64,000 nt of DNA, from the NCBI RefSeq assembly GCF_900103645.1, contig NZ_FNHP01000002.1, positions 551,265-615,264 on the forward strand, written 5' to 3'. The stretch's first letter is position 1, and each line of letters begins with the position of its first letter. The translations under genes were made by a program, and so were the position numbers. The notes under the pieces were generated by a model. That model did no database searches, was not told where the DNA came from, and saw nothing but the letters and a program-made list of their open reading frames with translations. Below, in pieces: positions 37,519-45,714 of this stretch. The DNA is from Oryzisolibacter propanilivorax. Its GTDB lineage: Bacteria > Pseudomonadota > Gammaproteobacteria > Burkholderiales > Burkholderiaceae_C.

Positions 37519-37524
37519 ATTATA
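37519..37524 (-). promoter_or_regulatory. -10 box (TATAAT) for the ABC transporter operon
   Basis: Perfect consensus TATAAT on the minus strand in the 230-bp gap between arginase and the binding-protein gene. No convincing -35 hexamer stands 16-18 bp upstream. It would give a leader of about 120 nt for the binding-protein transcript, independent of the upstream arginase gene. Confidence 0.55.
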
Positions 37525-37621
37525 AAGAGGCGCTTTTGACCACCGACATGGGCTCAAACCCGCGGCGGTGCACGGGTTTTGCCAAGAAAAGCACGGGCGT
37601 GCGGTTTGTCCGCGCGCGGCT

Positions 37622-38533
37622 TCAGCGCGCACGCACCAGGGTGGACTTGCCGAACAGGCTCTCCAGCAGGTCCACCGCCAGCTCGGCGGTCTGGTTGCGC
37701 ACGTCCAGCGCCGGGTTCAGCTCCACCAGGTCGGCCGAGGCCAGTTGCCCGCAGTCGGCCAGCATTTCCATGCACAGCTGGGTCTCGCGGTAGGTCAGGC
37801 CGCCGCGCACGTCGGTGCCCACGCCGGGCGCCACCGACGGGTCCATGGCGTCCATGTCGAAGCTGACATGCAGGTGCGTGTCCGCGTCCACGTCGGCCAG
37901 CGCCTGCTGCATCACCGCGCGCATGCCGTGCTCGTCGATGCTGCGCATGTCGTGCACCGCGATGCCGTGCTCGGCGACGAAGCGCTTTTCCACCGCGTCC
38001 ACGCTGCGCACGCCGATCTGCGTGATCTGCCCCGGCGCCAGCGCCGGCTGGCCGGCCAGTGCGGTGAGCGTGCGCGGGCCGTGCCCCATCAGGCAGGCCA
38101 CCGGCATGCCGTGCAGGTTGCCGCTGGGCGAGGTGCCGGGCGTGTTGGCGTCGGCGTGGGCATCGAACCACAGCACCTTCAGCCGGCGGCCGCGCGCGCG
38201 GCAGTGCGCCGCCACGGCGCTGATGGAGCCGATCGCCAGGCAGTGGTCGCCGCCCATCAGCAGCGGTAGGCGGCCCTGGCCCAGGGCGGCGGCGGTGGCG
38301 CCGAACACCGCGCGGTTCCACTGCACCACCTCCTGCAGGTGGCGCAGGCCGTCCTGCGCCAGTGCCTGCGGGTTGCCGGGGCCGGGCAGGTTGCCGGCGT
38401 CGCGCACCTCCAGCCCCAGCGCGCGCAGCGCGCGGGCGATGCCGGCGATGCGCAGCGCATCCGGCCCCATGCTGGCGCCCAGCACGCTGGCGCCGACATC
38501 GGTGGGCGCGCCGATCAGGGTCACGGTGGTCAT
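37622..38533 (-). CDS. rocF: arginase
   Basis: A 303-residue arginase (ureohydrolase family), which cleaves arginine to ornithine and urea in the cytoplasm. The binuclear manganese site is visible in GGDHCLAIGS, WFDAHADANTP and SFDMDAMDPSVAPG. Substrate-loop asparagine/serine are in SPSGNLHGMP. A GGAGGA ribosome-binding site precedes ATG 38533. It is 44 bp downstream of the TauE-like exporter and upstream of an amino-acid ABC transporter. The upstream in-frame extension to 39595 overlaps other genes and is rejected. Confidence 0.95.
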   Translation of the reverse strand: MTTVTLIGAPTDVGASVLGASMGPDALRIAGIARALRALGLEVRDAGNLPGPGNPQALAQDGLRHLQEVVQWNRAVFGATAAALGQGRLPLLMGGDHCLAIGSISAVAAHCRARGRRLKVLWFDAHADANTPGTSPSGNLHGMPVACLMGHGPRTLTALAGQPALAPGQITQIGVRSVDAVEKRFVAEHGIAVHDMRSIDEHGMRAVMQQALADVDADTHLHVSFDMDAMDPSVAPGVGTDVRGGLTYRETQLCMEMLADCGQLASADLVELNPALDVRNQTAELAVDLLESLFGKSTLVRAR

Positions 38534-38577
38534 CACGGTCCTCCGGTCAGGGCAAACAAGGGGGCAGGCAGCGGGGC

Positions 38578-39336
38578 TCAGCGCAGGAAGGCGTCCCAGC
38601 CGGTTTTCAGGATCAGCGCGCCGACCACGAAGATGAAGATGCCGCGCACGAAGCCCGCGCCGTGCTTGAGCGCCAGGTGCGCGCCCAGCAGGCTGCCGAC
38701 CACGTTGGCCACCGCCAGCGGCAGGGCGAAGTGCCACCAGACGTGGCCCTTGGCGGCGAACAGGAGCAGCGCGGCCACGTTGGTCGCCAGGTTCAGCAGC
38801 TTGGCCGAGGCCGAGGCGTGCAGGAAGTCGTAGCCCAGCACCCGCACGAACAGGAACACGAAGAAGCTGCCGGTGCCCGGACCGAAGAAGCCGTCGTAGA
38901 AGCCGATCCCCAAGCCGATGAGGCTGGCCGCCCAGGTTTCCGCGCCACCGGCCAGGCGCGGCGCGTGCGTGCGCCCCAGCTCCTTCTTCGCCAGGGTGTA
39001 GAGCAGCAGCGCCACCAGCACCAGCGGCAGCAGCTTGCGCAGGAAGTCGGCCGAGATCAGCGTCACCACCCAGGCGCCCAGGAAGGCGCCGGCAAAACCC
39101 GCGGCGGTGGCCGGCAGCATGGCGCGCCAGGGCATGGTCACGCGCCGGCTGTACTGCCAGGTGGCGATGCCGGTGCCCCAGATGGCGGCGCTCTTGTTGG
39201 TGCCCATGAGCGTGGCCGGCGCGGCGGCGGGGAAGGTGGCGAACAGCGCGGGCAGCAGTATCAGCCCGCCGCCGCCGACGATGGCGTCCACGAAGCCGGC
39301 CAGCAGCGAGGCCAGCGTGACGATGATCCATTCCAT
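38578..39336 (-). CDS. TSUP (TauE/SafE) family exporter
   Basis: A 252-residue membrane protein of the sulfite exporter TauE/SafE (TSUP) family, with about eight helices. The conserved GFVDAIVGGGGLILLPAL and GFYDGFFGPGTGSF motifs, one in each half of the internal duplication, are both present. Family members move sulfite, sulfoacetate or other organosulfur anions, and the substrate here is unknown. A GACAAT hexamer on the minus strand (39344-39349) ends seven bases before the ATG, so a leaderless mRNA is likely. It probably forms an operon with arginase. Confidence 0.92.
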   Translation of the reverse strand: MEWIIVTLASLLAGFVDAIVGGGGLILLPALFATFPAAAPATLMGTNKSAAIWGTGIATWQYSRRVTMPWRAMLPATAAGFAGAFLGAWVVTLISADFLRKLLPLVLVALLLYTLAKKELGRTHAPRLAGGAETWAASLIGLGIGFYDGFFGPGTGSFFVFLFVRVLGYDFLHASASAKLLNLATNVAALLLFAAKGHVWWHFALPLAVANVVGSLLGAHLALKHGAGFVRGIFIFVVGALILKTGWDAFLR

Positions 39337-39364
39337 GGCGCGGATTGTCGCATCGCCGGCACTT

Positions 39365-39424
39365 CACTATTGATAGCTGCAGGCCCTTGATCTGCATGGG
39401 CTGGAGGCCGATTCGATGCCAAAC
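39365..39424 (+). repeat. dispersed TAGCTGC palindrome, copy 7
   Basis: TTGATAGCTGCAGGCCCTTG, loop, ATGGGCTGGAGGCCGATTCG. It lies just upstream of the TauE-like gene, at the left end of a 318-bp gap. Confidence 0.9.
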
Positions 39425-39439
39425 AGCCGAAAAGCGCGC

Positions 39440-39502
39440 AAAAAAAAGCACCTGCCTTGCGGGCAGGTGCTGGGTGCAAAAAGGCGCCTCTTGTGGGCGC
39501 CT
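39440..39502 (-). terminator. tandem intrinsic terminators (minus strand)
   Basis: Two hairpins in series on the minus strand. The first met is AGGCGCC/GGCGCCT (39482-39502) followed by CTTTTTG. The second is AGCACCTGCC/GGCAGGTGCT with a 5-nt loop (39447-39471), followed by eight T residues. Strong termination of the GMC oxidoreductase transcript, or of a separate small RNA, is expected. Confidence 0.85.
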
Positions 39503-39584
39503 GATTGTGTGTTGGTGTTGTTGTGTTTTGTCTGTCTCCTCGGTCCCCTCGCGTGGCGTGCCGAGGCGCGCGTCGAGTGGGGGC
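39440..39584 (-). ncRNA. candidate small RNA
   Basis: On the minus strand a TACATT -10-like box (39585-39590) with TGTGAC 16 bp upstream is followed by a hairpin (CCTCGG/CCGAGG arms at 39538-39543 and 39561-39566), a CA-rich unstructured linker of about 35 nt, then two terminator hairpins and U8. No ORF with a ribosome-binding site fits. This is the layout of many trans-acting sRNAs. It could instead be the 3-prime UTR of the GMC gene ending at 39655, or a processed fragment of it. Confidence 0.4.
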
Positions 39585-39654
39585 AATGTAATCAAGTCAT
39601 GCAGTTGTCACATCGGGGATTTCCCGCGTTGTCGGCGAATGATGCTTTTTGCAG

Positions 39655-41343
39655 TCAGTTACTTGCCTGGTCGTCGCCGCGGCGCAGCCACTGCGCGGCC
39701 ATCTCGGCCAGCATCAGCGTCGGACTGTTGGTGTTGCCGCTGGTGATGGTCGGCATGGCGCCCGCGTCCACCACGCGCAGGCCGGCCACGCCGCGCACGC
39801 GCAGGCGCGCGTCCAGCACCGCCAGCGGGTCGTCCTCGCGGCCCATGCGGGTGGTGCCGACGGGGTGGAAGATGGTGGTGGCGATGTCGCCGGCCAGGCG
39901 CGCCAGTTCCTCGTCGCTTTGGTATTGCGGGCCGGGCTTGTATTCCTGCGGCGCATAGCGCGCCAACGCCGGCTGCCCGGCGATGCGGCGCACCACGCGC
40001 AGGCTGTCGGCGGCGACCTGGCGGTCCTCGGGGGTGGACAGGTAATTCGGCGCGATGGCCGGCGCGTCCTCGAAGCGCGCGCTTTTGATCGTGACGCTGC
40101 CGCGGCTGCTGGGGTTCAGGTTGCAGACACTGGCGGTGAACGCCGGGAAGGCGTGCAGCGGCTCGCCGAAGGCGTCCAGCGACAGCGGCTGGACGTGGAA
40201 CTGCAGGTTGGCGTGTGGCCGGTCCGGGCTGCTGCGCGTGAAGGCGCCCAGCTGCGACGGCGCCATGCTCATCGGCCCGCTGCGGCGCAGGGCGTATTCC
40301 AGCCCGATGCGCGCCTTGCCCCACACGCTGGCGGCCAACTGGTTCAGCGTCGGCACGTCCCGCACCTGGTACACGGCGCGGATCTGCAGGTGGTCCTGCA
40401 GGTTGGCGCCCACGCCGGGCAGCTCGTGCAGCACTGGGATGCCGTGCGACTGCAGCAGCGCCCCCGGGCCGATGCCCGACAGCTGCAGCAGCTGCGGCGA
40501 ATTCACCGCGCCGGCGCACAGCAGCACCTCGCCGCGGGCATGCGCGGTGACCATCTCGCGGCCGGTCCAGACCTGCACGCCGGTGCAGCGCAGCGTGCCG
40601 TCCGGCTGGCGCTCGGTGACCAGGCGCGTGGCCTGGGCGTGCGTCCACAGCTCGAAATTGGGCCGGCCGTAGCAGGTCGGGCGCAGGAAGGCCTTGGCGG
40701 TGTTCCAGCGCCAGCCGCCCTTTTGGTTGACCTCGAAGTAACCCACGCCCTCGTTGTCGCCGCCGTTGAAATCCTGGGTGGCCGGGATGCCGGCCTGCTG
40801 CGCGGCCTGGGCGAAGGCGTCCAGGATGTCCCAGCGCAGGCGCTGGCGTTCCACGCGCCACTCGCCGCTGCTGCCGGTGCGCCGGTTGCCGTGCAGCTGC
40901 TCGAACGCCGCATCCGCCTGGCCGGGCTGGTCCAGGCGCCAATGGTCCTCGTGGCGACGAAAGGCGCCCAGCACATTGCGCCAGCGCCAGGCATCGTCGC
41001 CCGTCACGTCGGCCCAGTGCTCGTAGTCGCGCGCCTGGCCGCGCATGTAGATCATGCCGTTGATGCTGCTGCACCCGCCCAGCACCTTGCCGCGCGGGTA
41101 GCGCAGGCTGCGCCCGTTCAGGCCGGCGTCGGCTTCGGTCTGGTACAGCCAGTCGGTGCGCGGATTGCCGATGCAGTGCAGGTAGCCCACCGGGATGTGG
41201 ATCCAGTGGTAGTCGTCCTTGCCGCCGGCTTCCAGCAGCAGCACGCGCCGGCCGCGCTCGGCGCTCAGGCGGTTGGCCAGCAGGCTGCCGGCGGTGCCGG
41301 CGCCGACGATGATGGTGTCGAAAGTGGTGTTGTCGTGGCTCAT
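39655..41343 (-). CDS. GMC-family FAD-dependent oxidoreductase
   Basis: A 562-residue glucose-methanol-choline oxidoreductase. The N-terminal Rossmann motif DTIIVGAGTAGSLLANRLS and LLLEAGG bind FAD, GKVLGGCSSINGMIYMRG is GMC signature 1, and GAVNSPQLLQLSGIGP is signature 2. The catalytic histidine-asparagine pair is in IFHPVGTTRMG and SGNTNSPTLM. Family members oxidise alcohols such as choline or aliphatic alcohols; the resemblance is to BetA/alkJ-type enzymes, but substrate is unknown. It is monocistronic, with tandem terminators downstream. Confidence 0.93.
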   Translation of the reverse strand: MSHDNTTFDTIIVGAGTAGSLLANRLSAERGRRVLLLEAGGKDDYHWIHIPVGYLHCIGNPRTDWLYQTEADAGLNGRSLRYPRGKVLGGCSSINGMIYMRGQARDYEHWADVTGDDAWRWRNVLGAFRRHEDHWRLDQPGQADAAFEQLHGNRRTGSSGEWRVERQRLRWDILDAFAQAAQQAGIPATQDFNGGDNEGVGYFEVNQKGGWRWNTAKAFLRPTCYGRPNFELWTHAQATRLVTERQPDGTLRCTGVQVWTGREMVTAHARGEVLLCAGAVNSPQLLQLSGIGPGALLQSHGIPVLHELPGVGANLQDHLQIRAVYQVRDVPTLNQLAASVWGKARIGLEYALRRSGPMSMAPSQLGAFTRSSPDRPHANLQFHVQPLSLDAFGEPLHAFPAFTASVCNLNPSSRGSVTIKSARFEDAPAIAPNYLSTPEDRQVAADSLRVVRRIAGQPALARYAPQEYKPGPQYQSDEELARLAGDIATTIFHPVGTTRMGREDDPLAVLDARLRVRGVAGLRVVDAGAMPTITSGNTNSPTLMLAEMAAQWLRRGDDQASN

Positions 41344-41425
41344 GGCAGGCTTATCGCGCCTGGCTGACAGGCGGTCGGGGCATTGTCCGAAGACGCGCCC
41401 GGCTGTCCAGGGGGAAAGTCCTGCA

Positions 41426-41492
41426 AGCTATGCTTTGCGTAGCGGCATGCCCTTGTGTTGTAAGGGCTGCAGGCCGATATGGATGTTTTTTC
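41426..41492 (+). repeat. dispersed TAGCTGC palindrome, copy 8
   Basis: GCAAGCTATG-CTTTGCGTAGCGGCATGCCCTTG, loop, TAAGGGCTGCAGGCCGATAT. A diverged copy in the divergent spacer between the GMC gene and the MCE operon. Confidence 0.75.
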
Positions 41493-41537
41493 AAAGCTCC
41501 GCGAGGCCGGCGCGCGATTGTGCAAAACTCCCCCTCC

Positions 41538-42659
41538 ATGCCCGGCCTGACCCTGCCCACCCTGACCCGCGAGGACGCGCAGCAGCCCGCGCGGGTGCTG
41601 GCGGCCGGTGACTGGGTGGCCGCCGCGCTGGCCCAGCGCGCCGGCGCGCGCCGCCTGCTGCGCCAGCTGCAGGGCACGCGGCCAGACGCTGCCTGGGACC
41701 TCTCGGCCATCACGCGCCTGGACCACATCGGCGCGCAGCTGCTGTGGGACCAGTGGCGCCAGCGCTGGCCCGAGCAGCTGCAGATCGGCGACGCGCACCG
41801 CGACATGATCGAGCGCGTGGCCGAGTTCACCACCGAGCGCCCGGCGCGCCAGCGCGCCAGCCTGGGCCGCGCGCTGGACAGCCTGGGCACGCGCGTGCTG
41901 CACGCGCTGGACCATCTGCAGCACCTGGTGCAGCTGATCGGCCAGCTGCTGCTGGACGTGCTGCGGCTGCTGCGCCAGCCGGCGCGCGGGCCGTGGCGCG
42001 ACATCTCGGGCCACCTGTTCCGCATGGGCGCGACGGCGCTGCCGATCACCGCGCTGGTGGGCTTCCTGATCGGCGTGGTGCTGGCCTATCTGATGAGCCT
42101 GCAGCTGCGCCAGTTCGGCGCCGAGGCCTTCATCGTCAACATCCTGGGCATCTCGCTGATCCGCGAGCTGGGGCCGATGCTGGGCGCCATCCTGGTGGCC
42201 GGGCGCTCGGGCTCGGCCATCACCGCGCAGATCGGCGTGATGCGCGTGACCGAGGAGCTGGACGCGATGCGCGTCATGGGCATCCCGCACGGCTTTCGGC
42301 TGGTCATGCCGCGCGCGCTGGCGCTGGGGGTGGCGATGCCGCTGATCGCGCTGTGGACCACGCTGGCGGCGCTGGCCGGCGGCATGCTGGCGGCGGACCT
42401 GGCCATGGGCATCTCGCCGGCGTACTTCGCGCAGGCGCTGCCGAACGCCGTGGGCGTGGCCAACCTGTGGCTGGCGATGGCCAAGTCGGTGGTCTTCGGC
42501 ATTTTCATCGCGCTGATCGGCTGCCACTGGGGCCTGCGCGTCGAGCCCAACACGCAGAGCCTGGGGCAGGGCACGACCGCCTCGGTGGTCAGCGCCATCA
42601 CCATGGTCATCATCGTGGACGCGCTGTTCGCGGTGGCGTTCAAGAACGTGGGCTTCTGA
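41538..42659 (+). CDS. mlaE: MlaE-type lipid ABC transporter permease with N-terminal STAS-like domain
   Basis: A 373-residue permease of an MCE-type transporter that moves phospholipid or other lipids between inner and outer membranes. Residues 1-100 resemble a STAS domain (WDLSAITRLDHIGAQLLWDQW), like a fused MlaB. The rest is the MlaE domain with five helices (GFLIGVVLAYLMSLQL, GPMLGAILVAGRSGSAITAQIG, RVTEELDAMRVMGI). AAAACT ends eight bases before the ATG, possibly a -10 box with very short leader. It heads permease-ATPase-MCE-lipoprotein. Confidence 0.92.
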   Translation: MPGLTLPTLTREDAQQPARVLAAGDWVAAALAQRAGARRLLRQLQGTRPDAAWDLSAITRLDHIGAQLLWDQWRQRWPEQLQIGDAHRDMIERVAEFTTERPARQRASLGRALDSLGTRVLHALDHLQHLVQLIGQLLLDVLRLLRQPARGPWRDISGHLFRMGATALPITALVGFLIGVVLAYLMSLQLRQFGAEAFIVNILGISLIRELGPMLGAILVAGRSGSAITAQIGVMRVTEELDAMRVMGIPHGFRLVMPRALALGVAMPLIALWTTLAALAGGMLAADLAMGISPAYFAQALPNAVGVANLWLAMAKSVVFGIFIALIGCHWGLRVEPNTQSLGQGTTASVVSAITMVIIVDALFAVAFKNVGF

Positions 42660-42663
42660 GGCC

Positions 42664-43473
42664 ATGGCGCAGCTGTCCGCACCCGTCCCATCCGCCGACG
42701 CGCCGCCGGTGGTCGAGATCCGCGACCTGGCCACGGTCTTCGGCAAGGGGTCGGACGCGTTCACGGTGCACGAGCACTTGGATCTGACGGTGCGCCGCGG
42801 CGAGATCCTGTCGCTGGTCGGCGGCTCGGGTACCGGCAAGACGGTGCTGCTGCGCCACATCCTGGGCCTGACGACCCCCACGCGTGGCAGCGTGACGGTG
42901 CTGGGCCGACCGGCGACGGAGCTGGGCGGCGAGGGCGCCAGCAGCCGCGTGGGCATGCTGTTCCAGCACGGCGCGCTGTTCTCGGCGTTCAGCGTGCTGG
43001 AGAACATCGCTTTCGCGCTGCGCGAGTTGGGCACGCTGCCCGACGGGGTCATCACCGACGCCGCCCTGGTCAAGCTGCGCATGGTGGGGCTGAAGGCCGA
43101 GCACGGCACGCGCATGCCGTCCGACCTGTCGGGCGGGATGATCAAGCGCGCGGCGCTGGCGCGCGCGCTGATCATGGACCCGCCGCTGCTGCTGCTGGAC
43201 GAGCCTACCGCCGGGCTGGACCCGAACAGCTCGGACGAGTTCTGCCAGCTGCTGCTGGAGCTGCACGCCGCGCTAGGGCTCACCGTCATCATGGTGACGC
43301 ACGACCTGGACTCGCTGTTCGCGCTGTCCACGCGCGTGGCGGTGCTGGCCGAGCGGCGCGTGATCGTGGAAGGCACGCCGGACGAGGTGATGCAGTTCCA
43401 GCACCCGTTCATCGAACAATTTTTCCTGGGCGAGCGCGGACGCCGCGCCCGGGAGAGCGAGGAAAAAGCCTGA
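42664..43473 (+). CDS. mlaF: MlaF-type lipid ABC transporter ATPase
   Basis: A 269-residue ABC ATPase: Walker A GGSGTGKTVLLRH, signature LSGGMIKRAALARAL (the GGM form typical of MlaF), Walker B LLLLDEPTAGLDPN and switch histidine in MVTHDLDSL. It energises the MlaE-like permease encoded 5 bp upstream. Its stop overlaps the next start (TGATG), so translation is coupled. The C-terminal QHPFIEQFFLGERGRRA is usual for the group. Confidence 0.95.
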   Translation: MAQLSAPVPSADAPPVVEIRDLATVFGKGSDAFTVHEHLDLTVRRGEILSLVGGSGTGKTVLLRHILGLTTPTRGSVTVLGRPATELGGEGASSRVGMLFQHGALFSAFSVLENIAFALRELGTLPDGVITDAALVKLRMVGLKAEHGTRMPSDLSGGMIKRAALARALIMDPPLLLLDEPTAGLDPNSSDEFCQLLLELHAALGLTVIMVTHDLDSLFALSTRVAVLAERRVIVEGTPDEVMQFQHPFIEQFFLGERGRRARESEEKA

Positions 43474-44450
43474 TGGAAAACAAGTCCCACGCCCTGGCCG
43501 CGGGCGCCTTCGTGCTGGTGGTCGCCGCGCTGCTGACCGGCCTGGCGCTGTGGCTGACGCGCGACCAGACCGCCTACAACCTCTACGAGCTGTCCAGCAA
43601 GGACAGCGTCAGCGGCCTGCAGCCGCAGGCCGCGGTGCGCTACAAGGGCGTGGCCGTGGGCAAGGTCACCAGCATCGGCTTCGACCCCCAGGCCAGCGGC
43701 AACGTGCTGATCCGCATCGCCGTGGACCGCGCCGCGCCCATCAGCCCGACGACCTTCGCCACCCTGGGCTACCAGGGCGTCACGGGCCTGGCGCACATCC
43801 AGCTGGACGACGCCAAGAAGCCCCTGCCGCAGCCCGCGCCCGGCGCCAGCGGCCTGCCGCGCCTGCCGCTCAAGAGCTCGCCCTTGAGCCAGCTGGCCGA
43901 GCAGGGCCCGGCCATCCTGGGCCAGGTGCAGGAGGTGACCAAGCGCATCAACGAGCTGCTGGGCGAGGACAACCAGCAGCGCTTCGCCACCGCGCTGGAG
44001 CAGCTGGGCCAAGCCGCCGGCAGCGTCAACCAGCTGGCGCAGCGCCTGGAGCGCACCGTGGACACGCGCCTTGACCCGGCGCTGGCGGTGGTGCCGCAGG
44101 TGGCGCAGGACGCGCGCCAGACCCTGGCCGCACTGCGCCAGGCCGGCGACAGCGCCGGGCGCGCCGCCGAGGACATCGGCGCCACGGTGCGCGGCCTGAG
44201 CGCCGAGGGTGGGCCGATCCAGGAGATCGCCGCCGGCTCGAAGTCGCTGGCCGCCGCCGCCGACCGCTTCGGCCGCGTCACCCTGCCGCGCCTGAACCAC
44301 GCCGCCGACGAGACCGCGCGCGCCGCGCGCCGCCTGGGCCGCACCGCCAGCGGCATCAGCGACAACCCGCAGTCGCTGCTCTATGGCCCGGGCGAGGCCG
44401 CGGCCGGCCCGGGCGAGCCCGGCTTCGCCCCGCCGCCCGCCCGCCCCTGA
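43473..44450 (+). CDS. mlaD: MCE-domain lipid-binding protein (MlaD/PqiB type)
   Basis: A 325-residue protein with one N-terminal membrane helix (about 8-28), an MCE domain (about 38-115, GLQPQAAVRYKGVAVGKVTSIGFD), and a long helical C-terminal region (about 150-300, rich in A, Q, L and R). MCE hexamers form the lipid channel in the periplasm. The long helical tail distinguishes it from short E. coli MlaD and resembles MCE proteins that pair with a PqiC-like lipoprotein, which is the next gene. Confidence 0.92.
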   Translation: MENKSHALAAGAFVLVVAALLTGLALWLTRDQTAYNLYELSSKDSVSGLQPQAAVRYKGVAVGKVTSIGFDPQASGNVLIRIAVDRAAPISPTTFATLGYQGVTGLAHIQLDDAKKPLPQPAPGASGLPRLPLKSSPLSQLAEQGPAILGQVQEVTKRINELLGEDNQQRFATALEQLGQAAGSVNQLAQRLERTVDTRLDPALAVVPQVAQDARQTLAALRQAGDSAGRAAEDIGATVRGLSAEGGPIQEIAAGSKSLAAAADRFGRVTLPRLNHAADETARAARRLGRTASGISDNPQSLLYGPGEAAAGPGEPGFAPPPARP

Positions 44451-44472
44451 CACGCGCCACCGGATTGTTGCC

Positions 44473-45153
44473 ATGCAAACTATCAAAACCATAGCTGATC
44501 GCCGTTGTTCCACCAGGGCTGGAGCCCTTTTTGCCTGTGTTCTGGCCGGGCTGATGGCAAGCGGCTGCTCGGTGCTGCCCAAGCCCCCGGCGCGGCCCGA
44601 CGTGTACGACTTCGGCCCGGGAACGGTGGTGGTGCCCGCGCCGGACGCCGCCGCCGCGCTGGCGCCGCTGGCGCTGGCCGACGTGGAGACCGTCGGCCTG
44701 CCCGAGGGCAGCTCGGCGCTGCTGTACCGCCTGGTCTACGCCAATGCCCAGCAGCTGCAGCCCTACAGCCAGGCGCGCTGGAGCCAGCCGCCGGCGCTGC
44801 TGGTGCAGCAGGCGCTGCGCGCCCATCTGGGCGCCGGGCGCGCCGTGCTGTCCGGCGACGACGGCCTGGCCACGCTGCTGCAGCAGGACCGCATGCCCAC
44901 CGTGCTGCGCGCGCAGCTGGAGGAATTCAGCCAGGTGTTCGAGTCGCCGGCGCAAAGCCACGGCCTGCTGCGCCTGCGTGTCTCGGTGGCCGACGCCAGC
45001 GCGCGCGGCGAGACGCTGGTCGCGCAGCGCGTGTTCGAGGTGCGCCGGCCCGCGCCCAGCGCCGACGCCGCCGGCGGTGCGCGCGCGCTGTCCGAGGCCG
45101 CCGCCCAGGCGGCCACCGAGGTCGCGGCCTGGCTGCGCCAGCTGGGCCGCTGA
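44473..45153 (+). CDS. ABC-type transport auxiliary lipoprotein (PqiC-like), signal peptide from a repeat
   Basis: A 226-residue lipoprotein with the lipobox LMASGC at about residues 27-32 and a PqiC/ABC-type-transport-auxiliary domain (residues 45-220). It should sit at the outer membrane and complete the lipid path of the MCE operon. The first 25 codons or so coincide with dispersed-repeat copy 9: the codons for IADRRCSTRAGALFACVLA are the repeat read in one frame. No other start codon would give a usable signal peptide, since the next ATG is four codons before the lipobox cysteine. A strong terminator follows. Confidence 0.88.
   Translation: MQTIKTIADRRCSTRAGALFACVLAGLMASGCSVLPKPPARPDVYDFGPGTVVVPAPDAAAALAPLALADVETVGLPEGSSALLYRLVYANAQQLQPYSQARWSQPPALLVQQALRAHLGAGRAVLSGDDGLATLLQQDRMPTVLRAQLEEFSQVFESPAQSHGLLRLRVSVADASARGETLVAQRVFEVRRPAPSADAAGGARALSEAAAQAATEVAAWLRQLGR
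44479..44540 (+). repeat. dispersed TAGCTGC palindrome, copy 9 (inside a CDS)
   Basis: ACTATCAAAACCATAGCTGA, a degenerate left arm, then CCAGGGCTGGAGCCCTTTTT and GCCTGTG. The right arm matches other copies closely and the left arm is more diverged. This is the only copy lying within a coding region in the window. Confidence 0.8.
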
Positions 45154-45188
45154 ACGCCGCCGCGCCCGGACGCGGCATGCGCCCCCAG

Positions 45189-45213
45189 GACGTGCAGCGC
45201 ACGTCTTTTTTTT
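45189..45213 (+). terminator. intrinsic terminator of the MCE operon
   Basis: GACGTGC and GCACGTC form a 7-bp stem with a 3-nt loop, followed by T8. The rest of the 281-bp gap up to 45434 shows no gene and must contain the promoter of the CsbD gene. Confidence 0.9.
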
Positions 45214-45434
45214 GCCTGCGCCACGGCCGCTGGGCGGCGGTGCGGCCTACACGCGGGCTGGGTGAGCGGCTGACGCCAGGCGCCACCGCCTGCCCACAGG
45301 CCACGCCCGGCGCCGCTTCTACAGTGCTTCCATCGCCTTTCGGGGCGCCGGCCCGGTCACCTGGAGCCCGGCACCGGCGGGCGAGCATCACCACCCGTTT
45401 CCTGGAACTGGAACATCGTTGAAGGAGAACCGTC

Positions 45435-45650
45435 ATGAATGAAGACCGCATCAAGGGCAACTGGAAGCAGTTCACTGGCAAGGTCAAGGAGCAGTGGGGC
45501 AAGCTGACCGACGACGACCTGGACGTCATCGCCGGCAAGCGCGACCAGATGCTGGGCAAGCTGCAGGAGCGCGAAGGCCTGGCCCAGGACGCCGCCGAGG
45601 ACCAGCTGAAGAACTGGGAGCGCGCCAACCCCGATTTCCGCTGGGACTGA
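45435..45650 (+). CDS. CsbD-family stress-response protein
   Basis: A 71-residue hydrophilic CsbD-like protein (E. coli YjbJ type): MNEDRIKGNWKQFTGKVKEQ, then a KLQEREGLAQDAAEDQL segment. Members are abundant under general or envelope stress, but their molecular role is unknown. The AAGGAGAA ribosome-binding site is strong, suggesting high expression. An exported cysteine-repeat protein follows 64 bp downstream and may share its control. Confidence 0.93.
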   Translation: MNEDRIKGNWKQFTGKVKEQWGKLTDDDLDVIAGKRDQMLGKLQEREGLAQDAAEDQLKNWERANPDFRWD

Positions 45651-45714
45651 GGCGCCACGCGCCATTCCCCTAGCCCCCGCCAAAAATTTCAAGTCAGAGA
45701 GAAGGAACACGACC

